From Candidatus Woesearchaeota archaeon (lineage in GTDB: Archaea > Nanobdellota > Nanobdellia > Woesearchaeales > GW2011-AR4): a stretch of DNA of 19,693 bases. The notes below the pieces were generated by a model. The model ran no database searches and was not told the DNA's origin. It worked only from the letters and a program-made list of their open reading frames with translations. The DNA lies in assembly GCA_013330825.1 (NCBI GenBank), contig DUHN01000022.1, positions 8,653-28,345 of the forward strand, in the 5' to 3' direction. This document shows, one piece after another, positions 1-8,252 of the stretch (position 1 is its first letter; every line of letters starts with the position of its first letter). The translations under genes and the position numbers were made by a program.

Positions 1-635
1 TTCTTGCCCTCGTCAAATGTCCTGCCCCTGAAGTTGATGGGGACCTCGAGGATGCGGTAGCCGCGCTTGAGGATCTTGGCGGTGATCTCCGGCTCGATGT
101 CGAATCCCCTTGAATGGAGCATCATTCCCCTGACGACTTCCTTCCGGAATGCCTTGTACCCAGTCTCCATGTCCGTGATGCGCCTGCCGTAGAGGATGGA
201 GGTCGCGAGAGAAAGCACCACATTGCCGATATAGTGGAGCAGGTACATGTCCTTCAGGTTCCTCTGGATGGCCTCTATCCGCGAGCCGTACACCACCTTG
301 GCCTTCTTTTCCAGGAGCGGGGCCAAGACCTCGGGATACTCTCTTGGATCATATTCCATGTCCGCATCCTGGATGATGATGAGGCTTCCCGTGGCTTTGC
401 CGATGCCTGTCCTCACCGCAGCCCCCTTTCCCCTGTTTTCGGGATGGTGGACGACCTTGACGCCTTTCTTCTTCCACGCGTTGAGAATGTCCCCCGTGCC
501 GTCACTTGAGCCGTCGTTCACTGCGATGATTTCCTTGACGACTCCGGGCACCCTGGCAGCCATGACCTTCCTCAGGACGGCGCCAAGGCTCTTCTCCTCG
601 TTGTACACCGGGATGATGATGGAGAGCTTTTCCAT
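1..635 (-). CDS. Family 2 glycosyltransferase (dolichyl-phosphate sugar synthase-like), C-terminus cut off
   Basis: The first 211 residues are visible; the gene runs off the left edge of the window. The product opens MEKLSIIIPVYNEE, the standard GT2 (GT-A fold) nucleotide-binding start. NDGSSDGT follows at residues 40-47 and the metal-binding DxD motif (D90-A-D92) lies in IIIQDADMEYDP. The TDMETGYKAF stretch near 154-163 and the RGFDIEPEITAKI stretch near 176-188 are typical of the polyprenyl/dolichyl-phosphate glucose or mannose synthase subgroup. By family it transfers a sugar from an NDP-sugar to a polyprenyl phosphate at the cytoplasmic membrane face, supplying donors to GT-C enzymes such as the membrane protein at 3727-6393. 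The start is supported by a TATA-like box centred about 26 nt upstream, implying a leaderless transcript. Sugar specificity and any C-terminal membrane helices cannot be judged. Confidence 0.9.
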   Translation of the reverse strand, partial: MEKLSIIIPVYNEEKSLGAVLRKVMAARVPGVVKEIIAVNDGSSDGTGDILNAWKKKGVKVVHHPENRGKGAAVRTGIGKATGSLIIIQDADMEYDPREYPEVLAPLLEKKAKVVYGSRIEAIQRNLKDMYLLHYIGNVVLSLATSILYGRRITDMETGYKAFRKEVVRGMMLHSRGFDIEPEITAKILKRGYRILEVPINFRGRTFDEGK

Positions 636-656
636 TCTCTTGCGACCACTCGCAGA

Positions 657-666
657 TTTAAAAAAG
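657..666 (-). promoter_or_regulatory. TATA box of the GT2 gene
   Basis: Read on the minus strand this is CTTTTTTAAA, centred about 26 nt before the ATG at 635. That is the usual TATA-to-start distance for a leaderless archaeal gene. The rest of the 118-bp divergent region to rfbH shows only the second TATA box at 724-733. Confidence 0.6.
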
Positions 667-723
667 TATTGATGGTGCCTTGATGCACCCTTCATTTCCA
701 CTTGCCTCTCCCAATCCCAGTAC

Positions 724-733
724 TTTTATAAAC
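724..733 (+). promoter_or_regulatory. TATA box of rfbH
   Basis: TTTTATAAAC is centred about 26 nt before the ATG at 754, and no Shine-Dalgarno sequence lies between. A leaderless transcript starting at or near the start codon is expected. Confidence 0.65.
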
Positions 734-753
734 ATTTCAAGCCCCCTAGGGCC

Positions 754-2067
754 ATGGACACCGAGCAGCAGCTGCGCCAGGAGATACGGAAGCTCGTGCA
801 GAAGCTCTACCGGGTGAAATTTGCCGGCAGCACATTCCACCCGGGCGCTGACAAGCTGAACTACGCCGGCCGCGTCTTTGATGAGAAGGAGATGGAGGAG
901 GCGGTCGACACGCTGCTTGACTTCGAGCTCACGCACGGCAAGAAGGCCGTGCAGTTCGAGAGGGACTTCGCCGCGTTCAGCAGATCAAAGTTTTCCGTCC
1001 TCACCAATTCCGGCTCTTCAGCGAACTTGCTGGCCATGACCGCGCTCAAGTCCAAGAGACTGCCGAAGCACCTCACTAACGGAGACAAGGTGCTCACGCC
1101 GGCCATGACGTTTCCCACCACCCTCGCACCCATCCTCCAAAACAACCTGAGACCGGTCTTCGTCGATGTCGATTCCGGAACCTATAATGTTGCAGAGGAA
1201 GCGCTGAAGGAAGCGATGGGCAGGGACATCAAGGCGGTTGTCGTGCCGCACACGCTGGGCAACCTGAATAACATGGACCTCTTGATGGACCTGCAGAAAG
1301 ACCACGGCTTCCTGCTCGTCGAGGACACCTGCGACGCCCTCGGCTCCACATTCAACGGAAGGCACGCGGGGACGTTCGGGCAGCTGGGCACGGTGAGCTT
1401 CTACCCCGCGCACCACATGACGCTGGGGGAAGGAGGCGCGATCTTGGCGCAGGACGGGCCCACGGTCAAGGTACTCAAGTCATTGCGCGAGTGGGGGAGG
1501 GACTGCTGGTGCCTGCCGAACATGTCCAACACCTGCGGCAAGCGCTTCGGCTGGAAACTCGGGGCATTGCCGGAAGGGTACGACCACAAGTACATCTACT
1601 CGGAGATAGGCTACAATCTCAAGGTCCTTGACCTGCAGGCGGCCATCGGGCTGGAGCAGCTCAAGAAGCTGCCCGCTTTCATCAGGAAAAGAAAGGAAAA
1701 CTTCACAACCATCTACAACCACCTGAGGGAGCATCAAGACACATTGCTCCTGCCCACATGGCATCCCAAGGCAGATCCCTCCTGGTTCGCGTTCCCCATC
1801 ACGGTCAGGGAAGACGCAGGCTTTTCCCGGAAAGACCTCACGTCCTTCCTGGAATCGAAGAAGATAGAGACGAGGATGATCTTCGGCGGCAACATCCTCA
1901 AGCAGCCGGCCTACATGGACATCGGGAGGGAAATCAGGGGATCGCTCGAGAACACAGACAGGATCATGTCCAATTCCTTCTTCGTCGGCGTCTATCCCGG
2001 CATCACGGAGGAGAAGATGGGGTTCATGCTCGAGTCGTTCGACGGATTCTTCACTGGCCGTACATAG
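754..2067 (+). CDS. rfbH: CDP-6-deoxy-4-hexulose 3-dehydrase (E1, RfbH/DdhC)
   Basis: A 437-residue DegT/DnrJ/EryC1-fold enzyme that removes the C3 hydroxyl of CDP-4-keto-6-deoxyglucose using PMP and a [2Fe-2S] cluster, the committed step to CDP-3,6-dideoxyhexoses. The usual PLP lysine is replaced by histidine in SFYPAHHMTLGEGG (H220), the hallmark of this subgroup. The cluster ligands C193, C251, C253 and C261 match the C-X57-C-X-C-X7-C pattern known for the Yersinia E1 enzyme. Length and numbering fit the family with no gaps. In bacteria E1 needs the flavin/iron-sulfur reductase E3; none is in this window, so the electron donor is unknown. The rfbF and rfbG partners lie at 8332-10095. Its 3' end overlaps the convergent epimerase gene by 17 bp. 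I am confident of the enzyme class; the final sugar is not determined. Confidence 0.95.
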   Translation: MDTEQQLRQEIRKLVQKLYRVKFAGSTFHPGADKLNYAGRVFDEKEMEEAVDTLLDFELTHGKKAVQFERDFAAFSRSKFSVLTNSGSSANLLAMTALKSKRLPKHLTNGDKVLTPAMTFPTTLAPILQNNLRPVFVDVDSGTYNVAEEALKEAMGRDIKAVVVPHTLGNLNNMDLLMDLQKDHGFLLVEDTCDALGSTFNGRHAGTFGQLGTVSFYPAHHMTLGEGGAILAQDGPTVKVLKSLREWGRDCWCLPNMSNTCGKRFGWKLGALPEGYDHKYIYSEIGYNLKVLDLQAAIGLEQLKKLPAFIRKRKENFTTIYNHLREHQDTLLLPTWHPKADPSWFAFPITVREDAGFSRKDLTSFLESKKIETRMIFGGNILKQPAYMDIGREIRGSLENTDRIMSNSFFVGVYPGITEEKMGFMLESFDGFFTGRT

Positions 2068-2992
2068 CCTTGTTCTCCCTGAACCACCTTATGGTCTTCT
2101 GCAGTCCGTCTTTCAGCACTGTTCTTGATTTCCATCCCAGCACTTTCGCCGTTTTTTTCGTGTCGGCCTTCCAGCATGAGGCGGTGTCAAACGCCGCTCT
2201 CCGCATTTTCCCGAAGAGCAGCCTGCCCTTTCCCCGCGCAAGCGCGTGGATGGCGGTAGCGACCTCCCTCACGGAAACATCCTTTCCCGAGCCCAGGTTG
2301 AACACATCCCCGCGCGGAGACTTCAGCCGCATCGCTTTCCGGTACGCTTCCACGATGTCCTCGATGAACACATAATCCCTCTTCTGCTCCCCGCTGGAGA
2401 GCGGCACGTCCTCTCCCCTAAGGCACCTGAGGATGACCGACGGCACGAGGCGGAACGGCTCCTCGTAATAGCCATAGGCGGAGAACGGGCGGAGGGTGAC
2501 AATGGGCCTGCCCTGCTCGCGGGCCTCATGCGCGCAGAGCATGGTGGCTGCCGCCTTTGAGATGCCGTACAGCGTGTTGGGCTCCAGCAGGTCCGATTCC
2601 CTCATCGGCCTGCTCTTTATGCCATACTCCGAGGAGCTTCCGGTGTTGACAAAGCAGCGATAGTCCACGCCGCGCGCCGCCTGAAGGAGGTTGAACGTCC
2701 CCCGGATATTGGTGGAAAAGATGGATTGGGCGTCTGTCTGCGTCCTCGGGTATGCGCCGTACGCGGCGAGATGGAAGATGCACTCCGGCCTCATCCTCCT
2801 CAGGGCAGTTGCAAGCCCTTTGGCATCAAGCAGGTCCGCATCAGCCACCTGCACCCTGTCCAGGATATCGGCGATCCTCCACGCATGCTTCCGGGAGCGG
2901 AGAAGAAGATAGACCTCATGGTCATCCACCAGTGCCCTGGCGAGATTCGCGCCGATGAAGCCCGTGGCGCCGGTGATGAGCACCTTTCCCAT
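2051..2992 (-). CDS. NAD(P)-dependent sugar epimerase/4-ketoreductase (extended SDR)
   Basis: A 313-residue extended short-chain dehydrogenase. It shows the Rossmann motif GATGFIG (residues 8-14), NTGSSSEYG supplying the catalytic Ser region, and the Y-x3-K pair in TLYGISK. It ends with the usual LGWKSRTVLKDGLQKTIRWF tail. Facing rfbH, it may reduce the 4-keto group of a CDP-3,6-dideoxyhexulose (compare abequose and paratose synthases) or epimerise the sugar; that role is inferred from context. The reading frame is open 57 codons further upstream, but those residues do not look like protein of this family. M at 2992 (MGKVLITGATG) begins exactly at the nucleotide-binding strand and has a TATA box about 28 nt upstream. 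The 3' end overlaps rfbH. Confidence 0.88.
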   Translation of the reverse strand: MGKVLITGATGFIGANLARALVDDHEVYLLLRSRKHAWRIADILDRVQVADADLLDAKGLATALRRMRPECIFHLAAYGAYPRTQTDAQSIFSTNIRGTFNLLQAARGVDYRCFVNTGSSSEYGIKSRPMRESDLLEPNTLYGISKAAATMLCAHEAREQGRPIVTLRPFSAYGYYEEPFRLVPSVILRCLRGEDVPLSSGEQKRDYVFIEDIVEAYRKAMRLKSPRGDVFNLGSGKDVSVREVATAIHALARGKGRLLFGKMRRAAFDTASCWKADTKKTAKVLGWKSRTVLKDGLQKTIRWFRENKAMYGQ

Positions 2993-3014
2993 GGGAGGAA
3001 ACGGAAAGGATATC

Positions 3015-3027
3015 TTTTTATATATTT
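3015..3027. promoter_or_regulatory. Shared bidirectional TATA element
   Basis: TTTTTATATATTT lies near the middle of the 51-bp gap between two divergent start codons (2992 on minus, 3044 on plus). Its centre is about 28 nt from one and 24 nt from the other. Both strands present a plausible TATA box (TTTATATA on plus, TATATAAA on minus), so one element may serve both leaderless genes. Confidence 0.55.
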
Positions 3028-3043
3028 GTCTTTTCGCAGCCCC

Positions 3044-3718
3044 ATGGGAAAATTCAGCCTGTGCATTGAGCTGCCGACGAAGAACGAGAAGGAAAACGTC
3101 GCGCGCATGATCGGGAACATCCGGAAGCACTGTTCCTACGAGATCATCGTGAGCGATGAGCATTCCCCTGACGGCACGGGGGACATCGCGCGCTCCCTCG
3201 GCGTCAAGGTCTTCCCCCGCAGGAACCTAGGATACGGCAGCGGCCTGCAGGAATCGCTGGCGAACGCCAAGAAACTCGGGCACACCCATCTCCTGGTCAT
3301 GGACTGCGACCAGACGTACCCTGCGGAATCCATTGAAGCCATGGCGCAGGCCGCCAGGGAAGGCAACGAGCTGGTGAATGCCGCGAGGAAGGTCTCTGAC
3401 ATCCGCTCTCTCAACAGGCTGCCGAACTTCTTCCACACCATGCTCACGCGGCTCCTCTACGGGGGCAGGGTCACCGACGTCAATTCCGGCATGAAGCTCA
3501 TGAAAATAGACGCGTTCCTGGGGAAGCTGAACACCAGCGGCAACGACTCCACGGTGCAGACGGTCATCATCGCCCTCAAGAGCAGGTGCCGCATCAAGGA
3601 AGTCCCCATCACCTACAGGGACAGGCACGGCGATCCCACACGGGGAAGGTCAAAGATCAAGCTCAAGGACGGCTTCATCATCACGTGGAGAATCATCAGG
3701 GACCGGTTTGTCAAGTAG
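3044..3718 (+). CDS. Family 2 glycosyltransferase (polyprenyl-phosphate mannosyl/glucosyltransferase-like)
   Basis: A 224-residue soluble GT-A glycosyltransferase. It has the opening CIELPTKNEKENV, SDEHSPDGTGD at 37-47 (the NDP-sugar base/ribose region), the metal-binding D87-C-D89 in VMDCDQTYP, and the DVNSGMKLMK segment seen in DPM1-like enzymes. No transmembrane segments are visible, as in short DPM1 forms that act peripherally on the membrane. It likely makes a lipid-phosphate sugar donor for surface glycan assembly. The open frame extends far upstream, but the ATG at 3044 begins the family fold and has a TATA box about 24 nt before it. It ends 8 bp from the convergent large membrane protein. 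Confidence 0.9.
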   Translation: MGKFSLCIELPTKNEKENVARMIGNIRKHCSYEIIVSDEHSPDGTGDIARSLGVKVFPRRNLGYGSGLQESLANAKKLGHTHLLVMDCDQTYPAESIEAMAQAAREGNELVNAARKVSDIRSLNRLPNFFHTMLTRLLYGGRVTDVNSGMKLMKIDAFLGKLNTSGNDSTVQTVIIALKSRCRIKEVPITYRDRHGDPTRGRSKIKLKDGFIITWRIIRDRFVK

Positions 3719-3726
3719 CTCCTCTT

Positions 3727-6393
3727 TCAGCTCCCTTCTTCCTCCTTCCGCCCCTTTTCCCCGCGCAGTACCATCAGCAGGAAGGCGATGAAGCCAAGGT
3801 GCGCCAGGAACGACACCGCGGCAACGACCTTCTCCTTTGGAAGCACCCCATAGACCAAGGTGATATTGTCCCCTTTCTCCGTCTTTATCAGCACCAACTC
3901 CTGTATCGTGGAAAGGACAGGCACTTCCCTGCCGTTCATGTACGCTTTCCAGCGCTCGAAGTAGTACTCCTTGAACACCACATAGCCACCTTCCCTGAAG
4001 TCGCCGGACAGCCGCGCTTCCGTCGGCGAGACGCGCTCCACCGCAACAGGCTCCGGGTCCAGGGGGACATCAACCGCGCCGGCAGCAGTGTCGAAATGAT
4101 AATAGGGGCTTATCGCCGTGTACGCATAGCCCCTTCCCGTGGAATAGACGCTTTCCGTGAGGTTCCTCACCACGTCCACCTTCTCCGCGTAATTGCTCCC
4201 GTTCACCGTGAACATGAAGAAGGGGCCGTTGGCGTAGATGGGATAAGCATAATCAGTTGCATTCCCGGACTTGTATTTGTCCGGCACATCCCCGTAAATC
4301 TGCCTGCCGATGCCGGGTGTCAGCTCAAGGATGACGTGCTGGCTGATCGGGTGGCGGGCATCCAGCCACAGGTATTTCCAGCCCCCGAGACGCAGGTAAT
4401 TCGCGAGCTCCACTCCTGATTTGGCGAGCACGATGTCCGGCTCCCCGAAGGAATCCTGGCCATGCACCTTCTCGAACAGCTTCCTCTTGAGATTGAACTC
4501 AGCGCGCTCGTCGCGGGAAAAATACTTGCCCGTGAGGTAATTGCCGCCGAAGTCTATGGCGTTGTTGAACATCCCGTACGTGAGGATGCGCCCATCGTTG
4601 GGAAGGCCCCTGATGAAATCCAGTTCCCCTGTGCTGATCTCCCCGCTGGCGAACATCTCCTGATGGATGTTCCCTATGTTCTGCTTCGCATAGGGGACAG
4701 CGTGGACGAATCCGAACAGCATGACGGCGGCAAGCGCGTATGCCACCACCTTGCTCTTCCAGAGAGACATCTGCACGAGCACTGCGGCTCCTGCGATGAC
4801 GAGCACGAACGGGTAGCTGGTCCTCCAGAATCCGGCGAAGTAGATGGTGAGCTTGGAGTAGAACAGCCCTGCGAGCACAAGGTGGAGAGCGAACGCCCCA
4901 ACAAACAGCCAGAAATTCCTCGTGAGGGGAGACCTGATGAAGGCCATGAGGACGAGGAAGGAGAGGAGCCCCGCGCCTGCCACGAAAAAGCCGGCCCGGT
5001 GGTCGTCAATACGGCGCACGTCAGGATAGTTTCCCGAGAGGATATGCAACGGGTTCCACGTCGCGACATGCAGCACCTCCCCACCGGTCTTGACGAATGA
5101 CTGGATGTTGCCCACCATGTCCTTTGCCATCGATGAAGGCGTCAGTGCTGCCTGCCTCGTGTCCTGGTCAAGGAAATTGCTGAACATGAACCCTGCCGAG
5201 ACGTAGAACAGGGGAATTAGGGCAATGAGGATGACTGCCCCCATGCCTTTCGCCTTGTTCGCCTTTATCCACCCCAGCATTTTTTTGGGCTCTTCCCCTC
5301 CCCTGAAGCAATGCCATTTCTTCACCAGCAGCAGGCAGCCGGCGATGAAGAGGATGCCGCTTCCGTACGGCAAATGGATGCTGATGAGGATGGCCGCGAT
5401 GTACATCATCAGCAGGACATCGGTGAACTTCCGGGGGTTGCCGAGGATGATGGCGAGCAGCAGATACGCAATGGGGTATGTGTAATTTGCCTTGAAGCTC
5501 TCGAGGAGCTGGAGGAACACGAAATTGAGGCCGATGAGGGCGCTCACTACGGACACCATGATTGTCGTCCGAGACGACCATTCCCCTCCATTCCCCTCTT
5601 CCCGGCCCACGAACGCTTTCAGCAGGACGCCAAGGCCAATGGTGGAGAGGAACAGGATGAAGAATGACAGGCCGTTGAAGAAGCGGATGGGCGGCACGAA
5701 CGGAACCAAATAATTGAGCAGCGCCACATGGACCTTGAATGAGGGCGTGTTCCACAGGTATGTCGGATCGCCCTGCGCGATGCCGGGGTTGTAGATGGGC
5801 ACCAGGCCCCCTTCCTGCAGGCCATCAAACGCGACCTGGACCCTGGTAAAAATGCGCACCCCGTTGGCCATGAACAACGACCGGTCATCGATGATGTGCA
5901 CCGCGACGACGCTTGCGGAGAGCAGCACAAACAGGACGAACAGGCATTCTTTCGCCCCTATGCTGAATCCCCGCATCGCCTTCTTCCTGAGGACGACTGC
6001 CCCCAGCGCAGGGACCATGTAGAACAACAGAACCACCAGAGCCATGTTCATCCTCACGGAGAAATATGTCGTGAGGATGTAGATGATGTTTGCAGGGATG
6101 AACGACAGCGCAAAGCCGAGGATGTAGCTTTTCGAGAAGCCCTTTCCGGAGAGCAGCGAGCCGAAAACCGAGAATGGCAGGAGCAGCAGGAAAATCCACA
6201 GGACAGGGGGGATGGCGGACAGCGCGGCCACCAGGAACAGCAGATTCTTGACGCCCTGCTCCAGCCTCGTCAAATAATCAACGGCCAGCGCAACGGCGAA
6301 GAGCGCCAGCGGGAGGATGGAGAACTGCGCTGTCCACACGAAGAAGATGGCCAGATAGAGCGCAGTCGCCGCGTGGAGGAGTCTGACGTTCAT
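3727..6393 (-). CDS. Large polytopic membrane protein, YfhO/GT-C glycosyltransferase-like
   Basis: An 888-residue protein. The N-terminal two thirds hold many hydrophobic helices, roughly 12 or more between residues 1 and 570. A long loop follows the first helical bundle (HIIDDRSLFMANG...NPGIAQGDP) and may carry the acidic residues GT-C enzymes use. Residues about 590-850 are soluble and probably extracytoplasmic, with a last helix near 855-877 and a charged cytoplasmic tail. The stretch around 807-826 (FKEYYFERWKAYMNGREVPV) resembles the C-terminal repeat of YfhO-type membrane proteins. By analogy it would transfer a sugar from a polyprenyl-phosphate donor to a surface polymer or protein, fitting the two lipid-sugar synthase-like genes nearby. 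A TATA box sits about 25 nt before the start. The fold assignment is by pattern only; substrate unknown. Confidence 0.72.
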   Translation of the reverse strand: MNVRLLHAATALYLAIFFVWTAQFSILPLALFAVALAVDYLTRLEQGVKNLLFLVAALSAIPPVLWIFLLLLPFSVFGSLLSGKGFSKSYILGFALSFIPANIIYILTTYFSVRMNMALVVLLFYMVPALGAVVLRKKAMRGFSIGAKECLFVLFVLLSASVVAVHIIDDRSLFMANGVRIFTRVQVAFDGLQEGGLVPIYNPGIAQGDPTYLWNTPSFKVHVALLNYLVPFVPPIRFFNGLSFFILFLSTIGLGVLLKAFVGREEGNGGEWSSRTTIMVSVVSALIGLNFVFLQLLESFKANYTYPIAYLLLAIILGNPRKFTDVLLMMYIAAILISIHLPYGSGILFIAGCLLLVKKWHCFRGGEEPKKMLGWIKANKAKGMGAVILIALIPLFYVSAGFMFSNFLDQDTRQAALTPSSMAKDMVGNIQSFVKTGGEVLHVATWNPLHILSGNYPDVRRIDDHRAGFFVAGAGLLSFLVLMAFIRSPLTRNFWLFVGAFALHLVLAGLFYSKLTIYFAGFWRTSYPFVLVIAGAAVLVQMSLWKSKVVAYALAAVMLFGFVHAVPYAKQNIGNIHQEMFASGEISTGELDFIRGLPNDGRILTYGMFNNAIDFGGNYLTGKYFSRDERAEFNLKRKLFEKVHGQDSFGEPDIVLAKSGVELANYLRLGGWKYLWLDARHPISQHVILELTPGIGRQIYGDVPDKYKSGNATDYAYPIYANGPFFMFTVNGSNYAEKVDVVRNLTESVYSTGRGYAYTAISPYYHFDTAAGAVDVPLDPEPVAVERVSPTEARLSGDFREGGYVVFKEYYFERWKAYMNGREVPVLSTIQELVLIKTEKGDNITLVYGVLPKEKVVAAVSFLAHLGFIAFLLMVLRGEKGRKEEEGS

Positions 6394-6414
6394 GATGCTC
6401 CGCTACAGCAACGG

Positions 6415-6422
6415 ATTATAAA
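6415..6422 (-). promoter_or_regulatory. TATA box of the large membrane protein gene
   Basis: Minus-strand TTTATAAT is centred about 25 nt before the ATG at 6393. It lies in the 41-bp gap behind the transketolase operon, so the membrane protein probably has its own leaderless transcript. Confidence 0.6.
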
Positions 6423-6434
6423 CATATTGCCTTC

Positions 6435-7364
6435 TCATTTTCGCAATGTTTTCCGTGCCTCAAGGACAGCGCTGCTGATCTGCTCCGGAGACAATCCATT
6501 CGCCTGCCGGAGGTACTCATGGTTCCCGACCACCTGCTCGAATCGGTCCTTCAGCCCAATTTTCCTGAACATCGCCTTGCTGCCCTGCGCGTGCAGCGCA
6601 TCCCCCACGGCACTCCCCAGCCCGTTGATGGCGCTGTGCTCCTCGACGGTGAACAGGGCATCCGTCTCTTTGGCCGCTTTCCGTATGATGTCCGCGTCCA
6701 ATGGCTTGACGGTGTGCATGCTGATGAGCCTGACCTTCATCTTTTTCTCTTCAAGGATCTTTGTCGCTGCCAGGGCGTTCGGCAGGATATTGCCCGTCGC
6801 GATGATTGTTGCGTCATTCCCTTCTTTCACCATTATGCCCTTTCCGATCTCCACGTCCGGCCTTGACTGGTGGATGACAGGATCCCCTCCCCTGCCGAGG
6901 CGGATGTACATCGGCCCCTGATGGCTGACCGATAATTTCGTGAGCAGTTCTGTCTCGACAGGATCCCCGGGGCAGACCACGGTCATGTTGGGCAGCGAGG
7001 TCATGAGAGCGATGTCCTCCCGCGCATGATGGGTGGGCCCGAGGGTGCCGTAGGCAAGGCCCCCTCCCACACCGACTATCTTCACATCGGCGTCCTGGTA
7101 GCACACGTCATTGCGCACCTGCTCGAAGCAGCGCATCGTGGCGAAGGGGATGATGGAATACACGTACGGCTTCATGCCGCCCAGGGCGAGGCCAGACGCC
7201 GCCCCGATCATGTTGGCCTCTGAAATGCCCATGTTGAGGAACCTGTCGGGAAAGGAGTCCCTGAACCTCTCCAGCACGGAAAACCCAAGATCCCCGGTCA
7301 GGAGCATGAGCTTCCTGTCTTTTGCCGCGCAGCCCGTGAGCGTGTCCGCGAACGTGTTCCTCAT
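6435..7364 (-). CDS. Transketolase, C-terminal subunit (pyrimidine-binding and C-terminal domains)
   Basis: A 309-residue subunit carrying the second half of a transketolase. It has the pyrimidine-binding domain with the conserved glutamate that activates thiamine diphosphate (E49 in NMGISEANMIG), the GTLGPTHHAREDIAL segment near 106-120, and the C-terminal domain from about residue 185. It pairs with the N-terminal subunit encoded just upstream. The frame is open 18 codons further up, but the ATG at 7364 overlaps the stop of the N-terminal gene as ATGA and starts where family members start (MRNTFADTL), indicating coupled translation. Split transketolases are known from archaea. Here it could make sedoheptulose 7-phosphate for the heptose operon, or act on a keto-sugar nucleotide. 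Confidence 0.92.
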   Translation of the reverse strand: MRNTFADTLTGCAAKDRKLMLLTGDLGFSVLERFRDSFPDRFLNMGISEANMIGAASGLALGGMKPYVYSIIPFATMRCFEQVRNDVCYQDADVKIVGVGGGLAYGTLGPTHHAREDIALMTSLPNMTVVCPGDPVETELLTKLSVSHQGPMYIRLGRGGDPVIHQSRPDVEIGKGIMVKEGNDATIIATGNILPNALAATKILEEKKMKVRLISMHTVKPLDADIIRKAAKETDALFTVEEHSAINGLGSAVGDALHAQGSKAMFRKIGLKDRFEQVVGNHEYLRQANGLSPEQISSAVLEARKTLRK

Positions 7365-8218
7365 GCGGAGCCTCCCTTGCCCTTTGCGTTGTCCAGCTCG
7401 CGGATGGCGGCCTCGCACTGCTCCGGCGTCGGACTTTTATAGTGCCATTCCAGCTTATTTTCCATGAATGAGATACCTTTGCCTTTGATGGTGTTTGCGA
7501 CAATGACACTGGGCTTTCCTGCTGCAAGAGGCAACTTTTCCAGCACGCCAACGACCTGTCCCATGTCGTGCCCGTCTATCTCCCGCGCCTCCCAGCCAAA
7601 CGACTTCCATTTGCCGGCAAGAGGATCCAGATTCATGACCTCCTTCACGCTTCCGAAGCTCTGAATCTTGTTGTAATCGATGATGATGGTCAGGTTGTCG
7701 AGCCTGAAGTGGGCCGCGCACAATGCCGCTTCCCAGACAGAGCCTTCGTCGCATTCGCCGTCGCTGAGCATGACCACGATTTTCCTCTTTTGGTTGCTCC
7801 TCTTCGCCGCGATGGCCATGCCGAGGCCGATGGGAAGCCCGTGCCCCAATGAGCCGGTCGTCGCCTCCACCCCCGGCGCGCATCCCCTGCTGACATGGCC
7901 CCACAGGGAGCCGCCGTTCGCGCAGAATTCGTCGAGCTTTCCTTTCTGGAAGAAGCCCCTCTCCGCCAGCGCCGCATAGAGCGCGGAGCAGCAATGCCCC
8001 TTGCTGAGGATGAAGATGTCCCTCCCCCCATCTTCCGGATCCTTCGGGTCGATGGACAATATCCTGAAGTAGAGCGCGGCAAGGATGTCCGCAGCCGACA
8101 ATGAGCCGCCGATATGGGAGGCCTTCGCCTTCGTGATCATCCGGACGATGGATTTCCTGATTTCCCTGGCGACACCATCAAGCTCGTCAACTGACGGATT
8201 CTTGGACATCATCGGCAT
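7361..8218 (-). CDS. Transketolase, N-terminal subunit (thiamine diphosphate-binding)
   Basis: A 285-residue subunit with the diphosphate-binding half of transketolase. The substrate-channel histidine is in KASHIGGSLSA (H35). SKGH lies at 72-75 and GSLGHGLPIG at 122-131. The cofactor and magnesium motif runs DGECDEGSVWEA (153-164) to N183. With the C-terminal subunit it forms the enzyme that moves two-carbon ketol units between sugar phosphates. The 4-bp ATGA overlap to the next gene suggests equal production of both halves. A palindromic TATA box about 28 nt before the ATG at 8218 supports this start over the methionines at codons 3 and 4. The gene diverges from rfbF, so involvement in the CDP-sugar pathway is possible as well as pentose phosphate metabolism. 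Confidence 0.93.
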   Translation of the reverse strand: MPMMSKNPSVDELDGVAREIRKSIVRMITKAKASHIGGSLSAADILAALYFRILSIDPKDPEDGGRDIFILSKGHCCSALYAALAERGFFQKGKLDEFCANGGSLWGHVSRGCAPGVEATTGSLGHGLPIGLGMAIAAKRSNQKRKIVVMLSDGECDEGSVWEAALCAAHFRLDNLTIIIDYNKIQSFGSVKEVMNLDPLAGKWKSFGWEAREIDGHDMGQVVGVLEKLPLAAGKPSVIVANTIKGKGISFMENKLEWHYKSPTPEQCEAAIRELDNAKGKGGSA

Positions 8219-8240
8219 TTTGGCGTTGGCAAGCCAGTTT

Positions 8241-8252
8241 TGTTTATAAACA
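8241..8252. promoter_or_regulatory. Palindromic TATA element between transketolase and rfbF
   Basis: TGTTTATAAACA is a perfect 12-bp palindrome centred about 28 nt before the transketolase ATG at 8218. Being symmetric it could also direct rightward transcription, which would give rfbF a leader of roughly 60 nt. A weaker A/T element (GGTTAAAAAT, 8281-8290) is nearer to rfbF. Confidence 0.55.

Noticed and set aside
2726..3043. Upstream extension of the plus-strand GT2 frame
   Set aside because: It is antisense to the epimerase gene and crosses the TATA element; the GT2 fold begins at 3044.
2993..3163. N-terminal extension of the epimerase gene by 57 codons
   Set aside because: It would overlap the divergent GT2 gene's promoter and coding start, the residues are unlike the family, and the ATG at 2992 begins the Rossmann strand behind a TATA box.
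3586..4419. 277-codon plus-strand ORF
   Set aside because: Opposite-strand shadow of the large membrane protein and GT2 gene in GC-rich DNA; its His/Arg/Pro-rich product matches no family.
5896..6921. 341-codon plus-strand ORF
   Set aside because: It lies antisense to the membrane protein and transketolase genes and reads as Glu/Gln/Arg/His-rich low-complexity sequence.
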